Positions 17,878 through 30,012 of a stretch of 64,000 bases of DNA are shown piece by piece (within the stretch, counting starts at the first letter, position 1; each line of letters opens with the position of its first letter). The stretch is taken from assembly GCA_028345955.1 (NCBI GenBank), contig JAOMEO010000001.1:144536-208535 (forward strand). Direction: 5' to 3'. The notes under the pieces were generated by a model. The model made no database searches. It was not told the origin of the DNA and saw nothing but the letters and a program-made list of their open reading frames with translations. The DNA comes from Candidatus Thioglobus sp. (GTDB lineage: Bacteria > Pseudomonadota > Gammaproteobacteria > PS1 > Pseudothioglobaceae). Both the position numbers and the translations under genes were made by a program.

Positions 17878-18411
17878 ATGAAATTAGATGATGACACAAT
17901 TGAAATAGCTAGACAAGTGAAACTTCTAGTCTTAGATGTTGACGGGGTTTTAACAGATGGTGGTATCTATTTTGATGACTCTGGCAAGGAATTGAAAAAA
18001 TTTAATTCGTTGGACGGTTATGGCATAAAAATGCTACTTTCTTCAGGCTTTGAGGTTGCTGTGATATCATCAAGAAGTACTCCTTCTGTAGCTCATAGGA
18101 TGGAAGGCTTAGGAGTCAAGCACTGTTACCAAGATCAATCTGATAAGAATATCAAAATGCAACAAATCCTTGGGACACTTTCTTTGAATGTCGACCAGGT
18201 GGCTTTTGTTGGTGATGACGTTATGGACTTACCGGTCATGAAAAAAATTGCCCTACCAATAGCAGTTGCAAACGCCCACCTTTTTGTAAAGGAGCACGCA
18301 CTACTTATTACAGAGAATAGGGGTGGAAATGGCGCTGTCAGAGAAGTATGTGATTTCCTACTTAAGGCTCATAGTAAGTATGACGACTTAATGAAGTCAC
18401 ATCTTAAATGA
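17878..18411 (+). CDS. kdsC: 3-deoxy-D-manno-octulosonate 8-phosphate phosphatase
   Basis: The 177-residue protein is a C0-type HAD phosphatase: DVDGVLTDG holds the nucleophile and acid/base aspartates, SSRSTPSV gives motif II, and FVGDDVMDLPVM is motif IV. The length and the absence of a cap domain match KdsC, which makes Kdo for lipopolysaccharide. The organism therefore probably builds an LPS outer membrane. The gene starts 10 bases after yidC and its stop overlaps the next gene by four bases. Confidence 0.92.
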   Translation: MKLDDDTIEIARQVKLLVLDVDGVLTDGGIYFDDSGKELKKFNSLDGYGIKMLLSSGFEVAVISSRSTPSVAHRMEGLGVKHCYQDQSDKNIKMQQILGTLSLNVDQVAFVGDDVMDLPVMKKIALPIAVANAHLFVKEHALLITENRGGNGAVREVCDFLLKAHSKYDDLMKSHLK

Positions 18412-18713
18412 CATCTTTTCAAGCTCAATGCTATAAAGCCTTACAAAAGGTTCCTTCTGGCAAAGTGATTACATATAGTGGTCTTGCCAAAATGGTGGGC
18501 CGGCCTAAAGCACACCGAGCTGTAGGTAATGCAATGAATAAAAATCCCTTTGCACCTCAAGTGCCTTGTCACAGAGTGGTGAAATCAAATGCTGATTTAG
18601 GTGGTTTCGGAGGTGGCTCCAAACTCAAAATAAAACGCCTCCGAGAAGAAGGCGTTAAAGTTCTAAATAATAAGATTGTTGACTTTGAGTCTATCCTGTT
18701 TAAGGCTCATTAA
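18408..18713 (+). CDS. ogt: Methylated-DNA-protein cysteine methyltransferase / ATL-like protein
   Basis: The 101-residue protein contains only the DNA-binding and active-site domain of the MGMT family. It shows VPSGKVITYSGLAKMVG, the helix-turn-helix region RAVGNAMNKNPF and the active-site motif PCHRVV with its cysteine. The cysteine favours true alkyl transfer over the alkyltransferase-like group, which has tryptophan there, but the N-terminal domain of full-length Ogt/Ada is missing. It is the last gene of the rpmH operon. Its stop codon overlaps that of atpC on the other strand. Confidence 0.85.
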   Translation: MTSFQAQCYKALQKVPSGKVITYSGLAKMVGRPKAHRAVGNAMNKNPFAPQVPCHRVVKSNADLGGFGGGSKLKIKRLREEGVKVLNNKIVDFESILFKAH

Positions 18714-19126
18714 CGCCTTTTACCACGCATCTTAGTGATCATTTGAAGTTGTGCCATAGACTCGGCCAGTGCAGCTTGGGTTGTGGAGACATCTTGGTCT
18801 GATTGTGCATTAGACATAGCTTCTTCAGCACGCTGTTTCGCTTCAAGGGCTTTTGACTCGTCGAGGTCATTGGCACGAATAGCTGTATCAGAAAAAATTG
18901 TGACAGTATCAGGCTGAACCTCAATAATGCCGCCAGAAACAAAAATGGATTCCATGCCATTTTCTGTCTCAACTCTTACCTCTCCAGGCTTAAGTGTACT
19001 AATCAGTGGCACATGCTGTGGGTAGACACCAATCTCACCCATAGTAGCAGGTGCAAACACACAGTTTGCTTCGCCTGAGTAGATTTCCTCGGTCGCACTA
19101 ACTACATCAACATGAATTACAGACAT
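18710..19126 (-). CDS. atpC: ATP synthase F1 epsilon subunit
   Basis: The 138-residue protein has the epsilon N-terminal beta sandwich (MSVIHVDVVSATEEIYSG, PLISTLKPGEVRV) and a C-terminal helical hairpin that can inhibit hydrolysis. It is the last gene of the atp operon and directly abuts atpD. No hairpin with a T-run follows, because the convergent ogt gene overlaps its end. Confidence 0.97.
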   Translation of the reverse strand: MSVIHVDVVSATEEIYSGEANCVFAPATMGEIGVYPQHVPLISTLKPGEVRVETENGMESIFVSGGIIEVQPDTVTIFSDTAIRANDLDESKALEAKQRAEEAMSNAQSDQDVSTTQAALAESMAQLQMITKMRGKRR

Positions 19127-20530
<1,404 letters not shown>

Positions 20531-21394
20531 CTAAACAGCAGCCGCACCACCAACAATCTCAGAAATCTCCTGAGTTATTGCAGCCTGCCTTGCCTTATTG
20601 TAAATTAACCCTAACTCTTTAATCATATCTCCAGCATTGTCAGTTGCACTCTTCATCGCAATCATACGGGATGATTGTTCACAAGCCATATTTTCAACAA
20701 TGCCTTGGTAAACCAAGGCTTCGATATAGCGAATCAACAATGCAGTTAATGCATCTTCGGCATCTGGTTCGTAGATGTAATCCCAGTAGTGGTCCATGCC
20801 TTCAGTCTCTGTGATCTCCATTGGCACAATTTGTTTAACAGTAGGAACTTGAGTCATGGTATTTTCAAACATGTTGTAAGCAATCATGATTTGATTAAGC
20901 TCGCCTGCATCATAACGGTCTAACATGACTTTAATCACACCTAAAAGGTCATCAAAGCGAGGTATGTCTCCAATATCAGTCAAAACAGATGCAATGTTTA
21001 GGCCAGTATTTTTGAAGAATGAGGTGGCCTTTTTACCAATCGTACAGAGCTCAATTTCAATACTGTCTGATTGCCAAACGGTTATATCTTTCAAAAGACT
21101 TCTAAACAAATTGTTGTTTAAACCACCACAAAGACCTCTATCACTTGAGATAACAATAACTCCAATACGCTTAAGGTCACCAGAGGTTGTCATATAGGGA
21201 TGCTTAAACTCAGAATGGGCATGAGTTAAGTGTCCAATAACCTTAAGAATTTTTTCAGAATACGGACGCGAAGCCCGCATCCTATCCTGTGCTTTTTTCA
21301 TCTTAGAAGCAGCAACCATTTCCATGGCTGAAGTAATCTTCTGAGTATTTTGAATACTCGAGATTTGCGTCCTAATTTCCTTACCTACTGCCAT
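20531..21394 (-). CDS. atpG: ATP synthase F1 gamma subunit
   Basis: The 287-residue rotor shaft protein starts [30 protein letters not shown], the conserved N-terminal helix, and ends [15 protein letters not shown], the conserved C-terminal helix. The middle holds [14 protein letters not shown]. It couples c-ring rotation to catalysis. The start is six bases after the atpA stop. Confidence 0.98.
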   Translation of the reverse strand: MAVGKEIRTQISSIQNTQKITSAMEMVAASKMKKAQDRMRASRPYSEKILKVIGHLTHAHSEFKHPYMTTSGDLKRIGVIVISSDRGLCGGLNNNLFRSLLKDITVWQSDSIEIELCTIGKKATSFFKNTGLNIASVLTDIGDIPRFDDLLGVIKVMLDRYDAGELNQIMIAYNMFENTMTQVPTVKQIVPMEITETEGMDHYWDYIYEPDAEDALTALLIRYIEALVYQGIVENMACEQSSRMIAMKSATDNAGDMIKELGLIYNKARQAAITQEISEIVGGAAAV

Positions 21395-21400
21395 AGTTTT

Positions 21401-22942
21401 CTACCAAGTATTGTTAGCCTTAAAGTCATCAATTGCTGCTTGAAGTTCTGCAGCAATGTCGTCGTTGTAATCGCCAGACTCATTGATTTTAGCCATCAAG
21501 TCAGCTTGGTTTGCATTCATATATGCCAAAAGTGAAGCTTCAAAATCAACCACTTTATTAACTTCAACATCGTCCAAAGCGCCACAGTTTGCAGCAAAAA
21601 GCGACGCTGCAGTTTCAGCAACATTCAGAGGCGAGTATTGTGCTTGTTTCATCAGCTCAGTAACACGTTGACCACGATCAATTTGTGCTTTGGTTTCTGA
21701 ATCAAGGTCTGATGCAAACTGAGCAAATGCAGCTAGCTCTCGGTACTGTGCCAAATCTAGACGTATACCTCCGCCTAACTTCTTAATAGATTTAGTCTGG
21801 GCAGCACCACCAACTCGCGATACTGAAAGACCAGCATTAATCGCAGGACGAATGCCGGCGTTAAAAAGGTCAGTCTCTAAAAAGATCTGACCATCTGTAA
21901 TTGAAATGACGTTTGTTGGAACGAAAGCTGATACGTCGCCCGCTTGTGTCTCAATAATTGGTAGCGCTGTTAAAGAACCCGTCTTACCCTTAACTTTACC
22001 ATTAGTTATTTTTTCTACATAATCGGCATTCACGCGTGATGCTCTTTCTAATAAACGAGAGTGCAAATAGAATACGTCTCCTGGGTACGCTTCACGACCT
22101 GGTGGGCGCCTCAAAAGAAGTGACACTTGTCGATAAGCCCAAGCTTGTTTAGTTAAGTCGTCATAAATAATAAGGGCGTCTTCACCACGGTCACGAAAAT
22201 ACTCACCCATTGCACAACCAGCATATGGAGCAATATACTGAAGCGCTGCAGAATCTGATGCAGATGCAGAAACAATAATAGTATGCTCAAGTGCGCCGTG
22301 TTCTTCTAGCTTAAGAGCAACTGCTGCAACTGAAGAGGCTTTCTGACCGATAGCAACATAAATACATTTAACGCCAGTACCCTTTTGATTAATAATGGTA
22401 TCTATAGCAACTGCTGTTTTACCTGTTTGACGGTCACCAATAATCAACTCACGCTGCCCGCGACCAATTGGCACCATTGAGTCAATAGCCTTAATGCCTG
22501 TTTGTATGGGTTGACTAACTGATTGTCTTTCAATTACACCTGGAGCAACAACCTCAAGTGGGCGAGAGTCGGAAGCTTTGATTTCACCCTTACCTTCAAG
22601 ATCAAATCCAAGTGGGTTGACCACGCGACCTAGAAGTTCACTACCAACTGGTACTTCCATAATTCGATTTGTACACTTAACCGTGTCACCCTCTGATATA
22701 TGAAGGTAGTCACCTAGAACAACCGCACCAACTGAATCTTGCTCAAGGTTAAGCGCTAGACCAAAAGTGTTACCGGGGAATTCTAGCATCTCACCGAACT
22801 GTGCATCAGCTAAACCATGAATACGAACGATTCCATCACTTACGCTGATTACTGTGCCTTCTGTGCGGGCTTCTGCTGAAAAGTCAAAACCCTCTATTTC
22901 TTTTTTAATTAAATCACTGATTTCAGAAGCGTTTAATTGCAT
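21401..22942 (-). CDS. atpA: ATP synthase F1 alpha subunit
   Basis: The 513-residue protein carries the non-catalytic nucleotide site (GDRQTGKTA near residue 170) and the family signature around [17 protein letters not shown]. The N-terminal beta barrel starts after [17 protein letters not shown]. It alternates with beta in the F1 hexamer. Length and composition are normal, and it lies between atpH and atpG as usual. Confidence 0.99.
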   Translation of the reverse strand: MQLNASEISDLIKKEIEGFDFSAEARTEGTVISVSDGIVRIHGLADAQFGEMLEFPGNTFGLALNLEQDSVGAVVLGDYLHISEGDTVKCTNRIMEVPVGSELLGRVVNPLGFDLEGKGEIKASDSRPLEVVAPGVIERQSVSQPIQTGIKAIDSMVPIGRGQRELIIGDRQTGKTAVAIDTIINQKGTGVKCIYVAIGQKASSVAAVALKLEEHGALEHTIIVSASASDSAALQYIAPYAGCAMGEYFRDRGEDALIIYDDLTKQAWAYRQVSLLLRRPPGREAYPGDVFYLHSRLLERASRVNADYVEKITNGKVKGKTGSLTALPIIETQAGDVSAFVPTNVISITDGQIFLETDLFNAGIRPAINAGLSVSRVGGAAQTKSIKKLGGGIRLDLAQYRELAAFAQFASDLDSETKAQIDRGQRVTELMKQAQYSPLNVAETAASLFAANCGALDDVEVNKVVDFEASLLAYMNANQADLMAKINESGDYNDDIAAELQAAIDDFKANNTW

Positions 22943-22963
22943 AACTAACCTCTCTATATATAA

Positions 22964-23512
22964 TTAATTTACAGACAAGCACACGCTTAACGCGTCTACT
23001 TTTGCCTTAATTGATGTATCGATTACTTTGTCGCCTTCCTTAATAATCACACCACCTTTTAGTGTCTCATCAACGATAGTGTCGACAGTTACTGTTGTTT
23101 TGTGCTTGCTTGTCAAATCATCAACGATTGCCTTTTTTTCAGCCTCAGTTAACTCAAATGCACTCACAACTTGAAAACTCTTACTCTGATTTGCGTTAGA
23201 GACAGCGGACTCAAATGCAGAAGAAATACTGCCCAATGCGTCTGTACGTCCATTATTAAGAATAAGATTTATTAGTGCTGACTCTTGTTTGCTCAATTCC
23301 CTGGAAGTTGCTTTTTCAAGTAGTACACAAATCAATTCAACCTTTTGATCCTTGCTTTTGCTAGGGGATGCAACGAAGGCTTGAGTAGCGTCATCAGCCA
23401 TAATTGCACTAGCAGTGCTCAATAGTTCGCTCCACTCCGATAGTGAGCTATTCTCCTCTGCAATTTCAAAAATCGCTTGTGCGTAAGGCTTGGCAATTGT
23501 TGATAGTTCCAT
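22964..23512 (-). CDS. atpH: ATP synthase F1 delta subunit
   Basis: The 182-residue protein starts LSTIAKPYAQAIFEIAEE, the OSCP/delta N-terminal helical bundle, and ends with the KEGDKVIDTSIKAKVDAL motif that contacts the stator. It links F1 to the b-subunit stalk. The gene is nine bases from atpF and 21 bases before atpA. Confidence 0.96.
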   Translation of the reverse strand: MELSTIAKPYAQAIFEIAEENSSLSEWSELLSTASAIMADDATQAFVASPSKSKDQKVELICVLLEKATSRELSKQESALINLILNNGRTDALGSISSAFESAVSNANQSKSFQVVSAFELTEAEKKAIVDDLTSKHKTTVTVDTIVDETLKGGVIIKEGDKVIDTSIKAKVDALSVCLSVN

Positions 23513-23521
23513 AGCTCTAAC

Positions 23522-23992
23522 CTATAGTGATTTAGAAAGTTTGGAAAGCATGTCTTTATGCGTCTTGGCATCAACTTCTTTCTCTAAGACAGAATTAACG
23601 CCCCGCATAACTAAAGTTGAAACTTGGCCTTTTAGTTCATTACGTGCTTTGACAATTTCTTGATCAAGCTCAGCCTTCGCATGCACTTTAATCTTGTCCG
23701 CCTCTTCAGAGGCCGCACCTTTAGCATTATCAATCATGACGTTTGCTTGTTTGTCTGCATTAGCAATAATATCAGCTGCTTGGTTTTTAGTGTTGGCTAG
23801 TAGCTCTTCAGAATTTTGCTTAGCTTGTGCATGCTCTTCTTTACCACGCTCAGCTGCTTGAAGACCATCTTCAATGCTCTTCTTACGTGCAGCCATCGCT
23901 TCAACAAGTGGTGGCCAGATAAACTTCATACAAAACCAGACAAACATCGCAAACATGATTGTTTCTCCGACTAGCGTAAGGTTAATATTCAT
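23522..23992 (-). CDS. atpF: ATP synthase F0 b subunit
   Basis: The 156-residue protein has one N-terminal membrane helix ([18 protein letters not shown]) followed by a long charged helix ([20 protein letters not shown] onward) that forms the peripheral stalk as a coiled coil. Only one b-type gene is present, so a homodimer like that of E. coli is expected. Confidence 0.97.
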   Translation of the reverse strand: MNINLTLVGETIMFAMFVWFCMKFIWPPLVEAMAARKKSIEDGLQAAERGKEEHAQAKQNSEELLANTKNQAADIIANADKQANVMIDNAKGAASEEADKIKVHAKAELDQEIVKARNELKGQVSTLVMRGVNSVLEKEVDAKTHKDMLSKLSKSL

Positions 23993-24024
23993 AGCTAAAT
24001 ACCTTTATTTATTAAAAAAACAAA

Positions 24025-24270
<246 letters not shown>

Positions 24271-24302
24271 TTACTCCTACATATAAAAACTACTAAAAAA
24301 AA

Positions 24303-25483
<1,181 letters not shown>

Positions 25484-25534
25484 TTTTTTCCCCTTTTTTT
25501 TCGATAACTACCCTGCCCGATACACAAACGCAAC

Positions 25535-25562
25535 ATTATACAATCTTACGCTAAAGAGTCAA
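25535..25562 (-). promoter_or_regulatory. sigma70 promoter of the atp operon
   Basis: On the minus strand TTGACT, a 16-base spacer and a perfect TATAAT lie just upstream of atpI. This is one of the best promoter matches in the window and fits a strongly expressed ATP synthase operon. The leader before atpI contains a run of A and G (AAAAAAAAGGGG), but no clear attenuator. Confidence 0.75.
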
Positions 25563-25692
25563 GCCTTCCAAGTATAAATTATTGACTACGAATCAACTTT
25601 TTTGTGGCCAATATAGCCATTCTTAAAAGATATTAAAATCTGTTTTTTTTATAAACACATTGTGAGTCTGGATTAGTTTGAAGTTGGACTAT

Positions 25693-27354
25693 TTAAACAC
25701 TTGCTTTAATCATTTCTGCTGCAGCTATTCTTGTTTTTTCACTGATTTTAATTCCACCTAAAATTCGAGCTACTTCATCGGTTCGTTGTTCCTGATTGAG
25801 TGCTGAGACTTGTGTAAATGTTGAGCCACTTTGTTGAATCTTGATAACCTTCAAGTGCTCTTTTCCTTGAGCAGCAACTTGTGCCAGATGGGTGACACAA
25901 ATAATTTGATATCGATCCGATAGCTTTTTAAGAAGCTGTCCAACAATTTCTGCAACCGAACCACTAATACCAACATCAACCTCATCAAAAACGATGCTTG
26001 GTGTAAGCTCGGTTTTACTAGTTACTACTGACAGTGCCAGTGAGATGCGTGACAACTCTCCTCCAGAAGCTACCTTGCTTAAAGGCTTAAGATCTTGGCC
26101 GACATTGGTTTTCACATGAATAATAATTTCTTCGTTTCCATTTGACCTTATTGAATCTTTATAAGAATTAAGACAAAAGAGAATCTCACTGCCTGGCATG
26201 CCTAAGTCTTGCATTAAGTCAGTCACTTTTTCTGAAAGAGACACACTGGCACGTTGTCTTTTCTCACTCAGTCTTTTTGATTTTTTGAAGTAGTTTTTTT
26301 CGAGCTGCTTCTGTTTTATCAATAATTCTTCTAACTTATGAGAAGAAGTGTCGAATGCATTGAGTTGATTTTGAATACTATTTTGTGCATTTAATAATTC
26401 TGGAATTTGACAACGATGTTTTCTACCCAAGTCATGCAAAATATTAATTCTTGTCTCCAAATCATTGACATTAGCTTCTTGACCGCTTACTTTACTTAGA
26501 TAATTCGTTAAATCATAAATACTTTCTTGAACTTGAACTTGAGCATTTGACAACAAAGATTGAATTATCTCCAGACGATCGTCAAACTCTCTCGCTTGGC
26601 GGATAACATCTTCTGCCTCTATCAAAACATTATTTACACCCAATTCATCATCCAGAGATTCAAGTATCTTAGAAATTTTTTCAATCAACAAACTGGCATT
26701 ACTTGATATTTTGTAGTTATTTTCGATGCTATTTAATTCATCTTGGTCAAGCTGACACTGAATAAGCTCCTCAAGCTGATGATTTAATAAGTCTTTTTGT
26801 GCAGACAAAAGCTCATTACTGTTTTTCAAATCATCAACCTCTTGTAAGACTTGTCTGTAGCCATGAACAATGGTATTGATCTCTTTACAAAGATTATGAG
26901 TATCCGCAAAGTCATCTAGAATAATACGATGCTGGTGATTACGTAGTAGCAGTTGATGTTCATTTTGACCATGCATATCGATCAAATGACTACCAACATG
27001 TCTCAAAGTTGACAAAGTCACATTACTTCCATTCACATAAGCCCTAGACTTACCATCAGATCCTAAAACTCTCCTCAAAATACATTCATTGCCATCTTCC
27101 AAATCAAGATCTTCAAGGACAGACTGAATACTTTGATTACCTTCAAGACTAAATGTTGCAATAATTTCTGCTTTACTTTTCCCATGTCGTACCAACGCAG
27201 CATCTGAACGTCCACCGATAGCTAAGTTGAGTGCTTGAACTATGATTGATTTACCAGCGCCCGTTTCTCCAGTTACAACAGTCATACCATGTAGAAACTC
27301 TATATTTAGGTCTTCTACAACCACTAAATTTTTTACAAATAGTTGATCTAGCAT
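25693..27354 (-). CDS. recN: DNA repair protein RecN
   Basis: The 553-residue SMC-like protein has Walker A GETGAGKSI near residue 30. Two central coiled-coil arms run from about residue 150 to 370. The C-terminal ATPase half has the ABC signature VASGGELSRISLAL and Walker B SIVFDEVDVGISG. It acts in early double-strand break repair. It is 12 bases downstream of nadK, so the two form an operon, a common pairing. The arms contain many Q and N residues, as usual for AT-rich genomes. Confidence 0.96.
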   Translation of the reverse strand: MLDQLFVKNLVVVEDLNIEFLHGMTVVTGETGAGKSIIVQALNLAIGGRSDAALVRHGKSKAEIIATFSLEGNQSIQSVLEDLDLEDGNECILRRVLGSDGKSRAYVNGSNVTLSTLRHVGSHLIDMHGQNEHQLLLRNHQHRIILDDFADTHNLCKEINTIVHGYRQVLQEVDDLKNSNELLSAQKDLLNHQLEELIQCQLDQDELNSIENNYKISSNASLLIEKISKILESLDDELGVNNVLIEAEDVIRQAREFDDRLEIIQSLLSNAQVQVQESIYDLTNYLSKVSGQEANVNDLETRINILHDLGRKHRCQIPELLNAQNSIQNQLNAFDTSSHKLEELLIKQKQLEKNYFKKSKRLSEKRQRASVSLSEKVTDLMQDLGMPGSEILFCLNSYKDSIRSNGNEEIIIHVKTNVGQDLKPLSKVASGGELSRISLALSVVTSKTELTPSIVFDEVDVGISGSVAEIVGQLLKKLSDRYQIICVTHLAQVAAQGKEHLKVIKIQQSGSTFTQVSALNQEQRTDEVARILGGIKISEKTRIAAAEMIKASV

Positions 27355-27366
27355 AGTTTAAGCGTC

Positions 27367-28185
27367 TTAAACTTTGTGACCCCAGTGCAACTTTGAACGA
27401 ATAATTTTAAAATAGTCATAGCCCTTTGGATGTATTAAGTGAATAAAATTATCATGTTGTCTAACACGAAGACTGTCTCCCAACAAAATTGAAAAAGAGG
27501 CTTGACCATCAAAGCTAACGGTAGCCTTGTCGTCTGAATCTATCAGTGAAATCAACACTTCACTTTCTCCATGAAGAATAAAGGGTCTATGGCTCATCGT
27601 ATGAGGACTTATTGATACCAAGCAAATCGTATTAACACTTGGGTGCATAATAGGCCCTCCGCTGGACAATGCATATGCAGTAGATCCAGTAGGTGTCGTC
27701 ACTATCATCCCATCTGCACGTTGTTTATTAACAAAATCACCATCAACGAATAATTCAAATTCAATCATTCTAGGGGTTTCATTGCGATGCACGACCACCT
27801 CATTGAAAGCCAAATGTTGAGATAAGATCTTGCCATCTCGCTCAACTTGACAGCTCAACAAAGCCCTTTCCTCTTTTATATACTCACCACTTAAAATGTC
27901 ACTTACTACAGTCATCATAGACTCAACAGAAACATCAGCTAAAAATCCGAGTCTGCCGAGATTAATACCAAGAATAGGGATGTTACTATCAACATAAGTT
28001 CTTGCTGAACTAAGAATTGAACCGTCACCACCGACAACAATAATCAAGTCTGCACTTTTCTCAATGGCTTTCTCATCTTCTACAAGTAACACACCTAGTT
28101 CTTTAAGAAAAGCACCTAACTCCCTTGCAGTTTCTTCACTGGTAATATCTTCTCGTTTAGTTATAATGCCAATTGTATTAAACAT
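27367..28185 (-). CDS. nadK: NAD kinase
   Basis: The 272-residue protein has the NAD kinase core: VVGGDGSILSSAR (GGDG motif) near residue 52, FNEVVVHRNE (NE/D motif) and the glycine-rich TPTGSTAYALSSGGPI. It phosphorylates NAD to NADP in the cytoplasm. It is divergent from grpE across 64 bases and is followed by recN, the arrangement seen in many gammaproteobacteria. Confidence 0.96.
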   Translation of the reverse strand: MFNTIGIITKREDITSEETARELGAFLKELGVLLVEDEKAIEKSADLIIVVGGDGSILSSARTYVDSNIPILGINLGRLGFLADVSVESMMTVVSDILSGEYIKEERALLSCQVERDGKILSQHLAFNEVVVHRNETPRMIEFELFVDGDFVNKQRADGMIVTTPTGSTAYALSSGGPIMHPSVNTICLVSISPHTMSHRPFILHGESEVLISLIDSDDKATVSFDGQASFSILLGDSLRVRQHDNFIHLIHPKGYDYFKIIRSKLHWGHKV

Positions 28186-28249
28186 AGGTCTTGAAATATT
28201 CGAAAGAGTGACTACATAACATGGTAAATATACATTAGTTTATTAAATA

Positions 28250-28795
28250 ATGACAAAAAAGAAAAAACAAAAACAGCAAAAAGAAGAGCATATTGAGACT
28301 AAAGACGAAGCTTCAATCACCAATGAAAAATCTCTTGATCTAGAAGCTCAGCTTGCTGAAGCCCAGCAATCAGCAAAAGATAATTGGGACAAGTTATTAC
28401 GCTCTCAAGCTGAAATGGAAAATCTAAAAAGACGTACTGCAAAAGACCTCGAAAAAGCTCATAAATATGCTTTGGATGGCTTTGTAAAAGCACTTTTAGA
28501 AGTGAAAGATTCACTATCTATGGGTCTCAAATCTGCAATGGATAAAAATGCAACCCTTGAACATACTATTGAAGGTCTAGAATTAACCAATAAAGTTTTT
28601 GACTTAACTCTCGAAAAGTTTGGAGTTGAAACCGTTGATCCCATGGGTGAGATATTTAATCCAGAGCTCCACGAAGCAGTTACTATGGTGCCAATGCCTG
28701 ACAAAAAATCAAACACGGTCCTAGAAGTTGTACAAGTAGGATTTACTCTTAATGATCGACTAGTTCGACCAGCAATGGTGATTGTTGTTCAATAA
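28250..28795 (+). CDS. grpE: Nucleotide exchange factor GrpE
   Basis: The 181-residue protein has a charged, disordered lysine/glutamine-rich start, a long helical dimerisation segment ([26 protein letters not shown]), and the C-terminal beta domain ending [14 protein letters not shown]. It releases ADP from DnaK. A heat-shock-like CTTGAAA lies at 28190-28196, but no matching -10 was found. dnaK does not follow; instead there is a terminator and a 370-base gap, so grpE appears monocistronic. Confidence 0.95.
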   Translation: MTKKKKQKQQKEEHIETKDEASITNEKSLDLEAQLAEAQQSAKDNWDKLLRSQAEMENLKRRTAKDLEKAHKYALDGFVKALLEVKDSLSMGLKSAMDKNATLEHTIEGLELTNKVFDLTLEKFGVETVDPMGEIFNPELHEAVTMVPMPDKKSNTVLEVVQVGFTLNDRLVRPAMVIVVQ

Positions 28796-28828
28796 ATAGG
28801 CAATATTCTAGTTTTTTATAAACTTCAG

Positions 28829-28876
28829 GAAAAAGCATTGTTTTTCGATAAAAAACAACAATAAATGCCTTTTTTT
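28829..28876 (+). terminator. Rho-independent terminator after grpE
   Basis: An eight-base stem TTGTTTTT / AAAAACAA (28838-28845 with 28851-28858) has a five-base loop. It is extended by GCAT / ATGC across a small bulge and followed by seven T residues. It ends the grpE transcript. Confidence 0.7.
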
Positions 28877-29050
28877 GACAAATATTCACCTTTATTATAC
28901 TTTTTTTACTTATTTTTCGCATTTATTTGGCATTATTTGACTAATTTGCCGCATTTTTATCAAAATATAGGCTTTTCTCATTAAAAATGAAGTTTTTAGG
29001 GTTAAATAATAGCATTTATCTTTAATATATTTGCTTGAGTTTATGTTGGC
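28877..29050. other. Very AT-rich non-coding gap with repeated GCATTTAT
   Basis: Within the 371-base grpE-to-hydrolase gap, this stretch has no credible ORF. It is extremely AT-rich and contains GCATTTAT at 28919-28926 and 29012-29019, with an inverted copy (ATAAATGC) at 28861-28868 inside the terminator, plus the near-variants GGCATTAT and GCATTTTTAT. A TTGACA at the end of the terminator T-run has no well-spaced -10. The repeats could be regulator or nucleoid-protein sites for the following operon, or simple compositional bias. Confidence 0.35.
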
Positions 29051-29079
29051 TTGACATATAACAAGCAATGCTTTATATT
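29051..29079 (+). promoter_or_regulatory. Near-consensus sigma70 promoter of the monooxygenase operon
   Basis: TTGACA, a 17-base spacer and TATATT (29074-29079) form an almost ideal promoter 87 bases upstream of the hydrolase GTG start. The untranslated leader contains a small hairpin AGGC-gtgt-GCCT. Such a strong core promoter suggests constitutive or repressor-controlled expression of the five-gene operon. Confidence 0.7.
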
Positions 29080-29166
29080 TTCTTCATACTCAAGTCGGCA
29101 GGCAGTGAGCAAAAAAAGGCGTGTGCCTAGTAAAGGATTTTTAGCAACTTAAATACGGAACAGTTT

Positions 29167-30012
29167 GTGCGTGACTTGGGAAAACACAATCTAAAGGTTG
29201 TATCTACTTTTTATACTAAAGATGGTACTGCCTTTAAATCTTACGGAGATCAAACTTCTTCTTTGATTTTTATTCATGGCGTTGGCATGAGGGGAGATGT
29301 GTGGTCTCCACAGGTTGAATACTTTTCTAACGACTATCAAGTTATAACATATGACTTTCTTGGCCATGGTGAAAGCCCTTTGCCCCCAGAAGAGCCCATA
29401 CTTGATCATTACGTGGAACAGCTTAACAATCTTCTCAAGTACCTTGACCTTTCTTTAATTTCTTTGGTGGGACATTCTATGGGAGCGCTCATCAGCGTTG
29501 CCTTTGCAATCAAGTACCCTGATAAAGTTAAAGCTCTTGTGCCAATAAATATTGCATTCAATCGAAGTAAAGAGGCTCAAAAAGAAGTCTTAAATAGAGC
29601 CAATAAAATCTTACAAACCAACAAAATACTTAATATTGAACAAACATTAGAACGCTGGTTTAAAAACAATACAAGCGCAGATGACTTAAAAAGGATAGAC
29701 AAAGTTCGTAACTGGTTAGCGAATACATCGCCACAAGGTTATGGCAGGGCTTATAGACTGTTTGCCTTATCTGACAAAGTTTTTCTAAATAAGCTATCCC
29801 GTTTAAGTCCTCCTGTACTATACTTAACGGGAGAGGAGGATCCAAATTCTACTCCCGCCATGTCCCAACAAATGGCAGAGGAAACGCCCAATGGTTCCAG
29901 CTACTCTCTTATTGGTGAAGCACATATGATGTCCTATATTGCAGCTGACAAAGTTAACCCAGTCATTGAACAATTTTTTATTGACTCCGAAAAAGAAAAT
30001 CCTGATGAATAA
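29167..30012 (+). CDS. Alpha/beta-fold hydrolase of the monooxygenase operon
   Basis: The 281-residue protein has the alpha/beta hydrolase core: FIHGVGM oxyanion loop, nucleophile elbow GHSMGA (serine near residue 105), an acid around TGEEDPNSTP and the late histidine in GEAHMMSY. A GTG start is used, supported by GGA six bases upstream, because no upstream ATG is in frame. It probably hydrolyses an ester or lactone made or consumed by the downstream luciferase-like enzyme. The substrate is unknown. The next gene starts inside its last codons. Confidence 0.85.
   Translation: MRDLGKHNLKVVSTFYTKDGTAFKSYGDQTSSLIFIHGVGMRGDVWSPQVEYFSNDYQVITYDFLGHGESPLPPEEPILDHYVEQLNNLLKYLDLSLISLVGHSMGALISVAFAIKYPDKVKALVPINIAFNRSKEAQKEVLNRANKILQTNKILNIEQTLERWFKNNTSADDLKRIDKVRNWLANTSPQGYGRAYRLFALSDKVFLNKLSRLSPPVLYLTGEEDPNSTPAMSQQMAEETPNGSSYSLIGEAHMMSYIAADKVNPVIEQFFIDSEKENPDE

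Noticed and set aside
28190-28220. Heat-shock sigma32 promoter for grpE
   Set aside because: CTTGAAA is present, but no CCCAT-type -10 follows at the proper distance.
29939-30004. Upstream start of the flavin reductase
   Set aside because: It would force a 74-base overlap with the hydrolase. The ATG at 30005 gives a normal coupled start and a family-like N-terminus.
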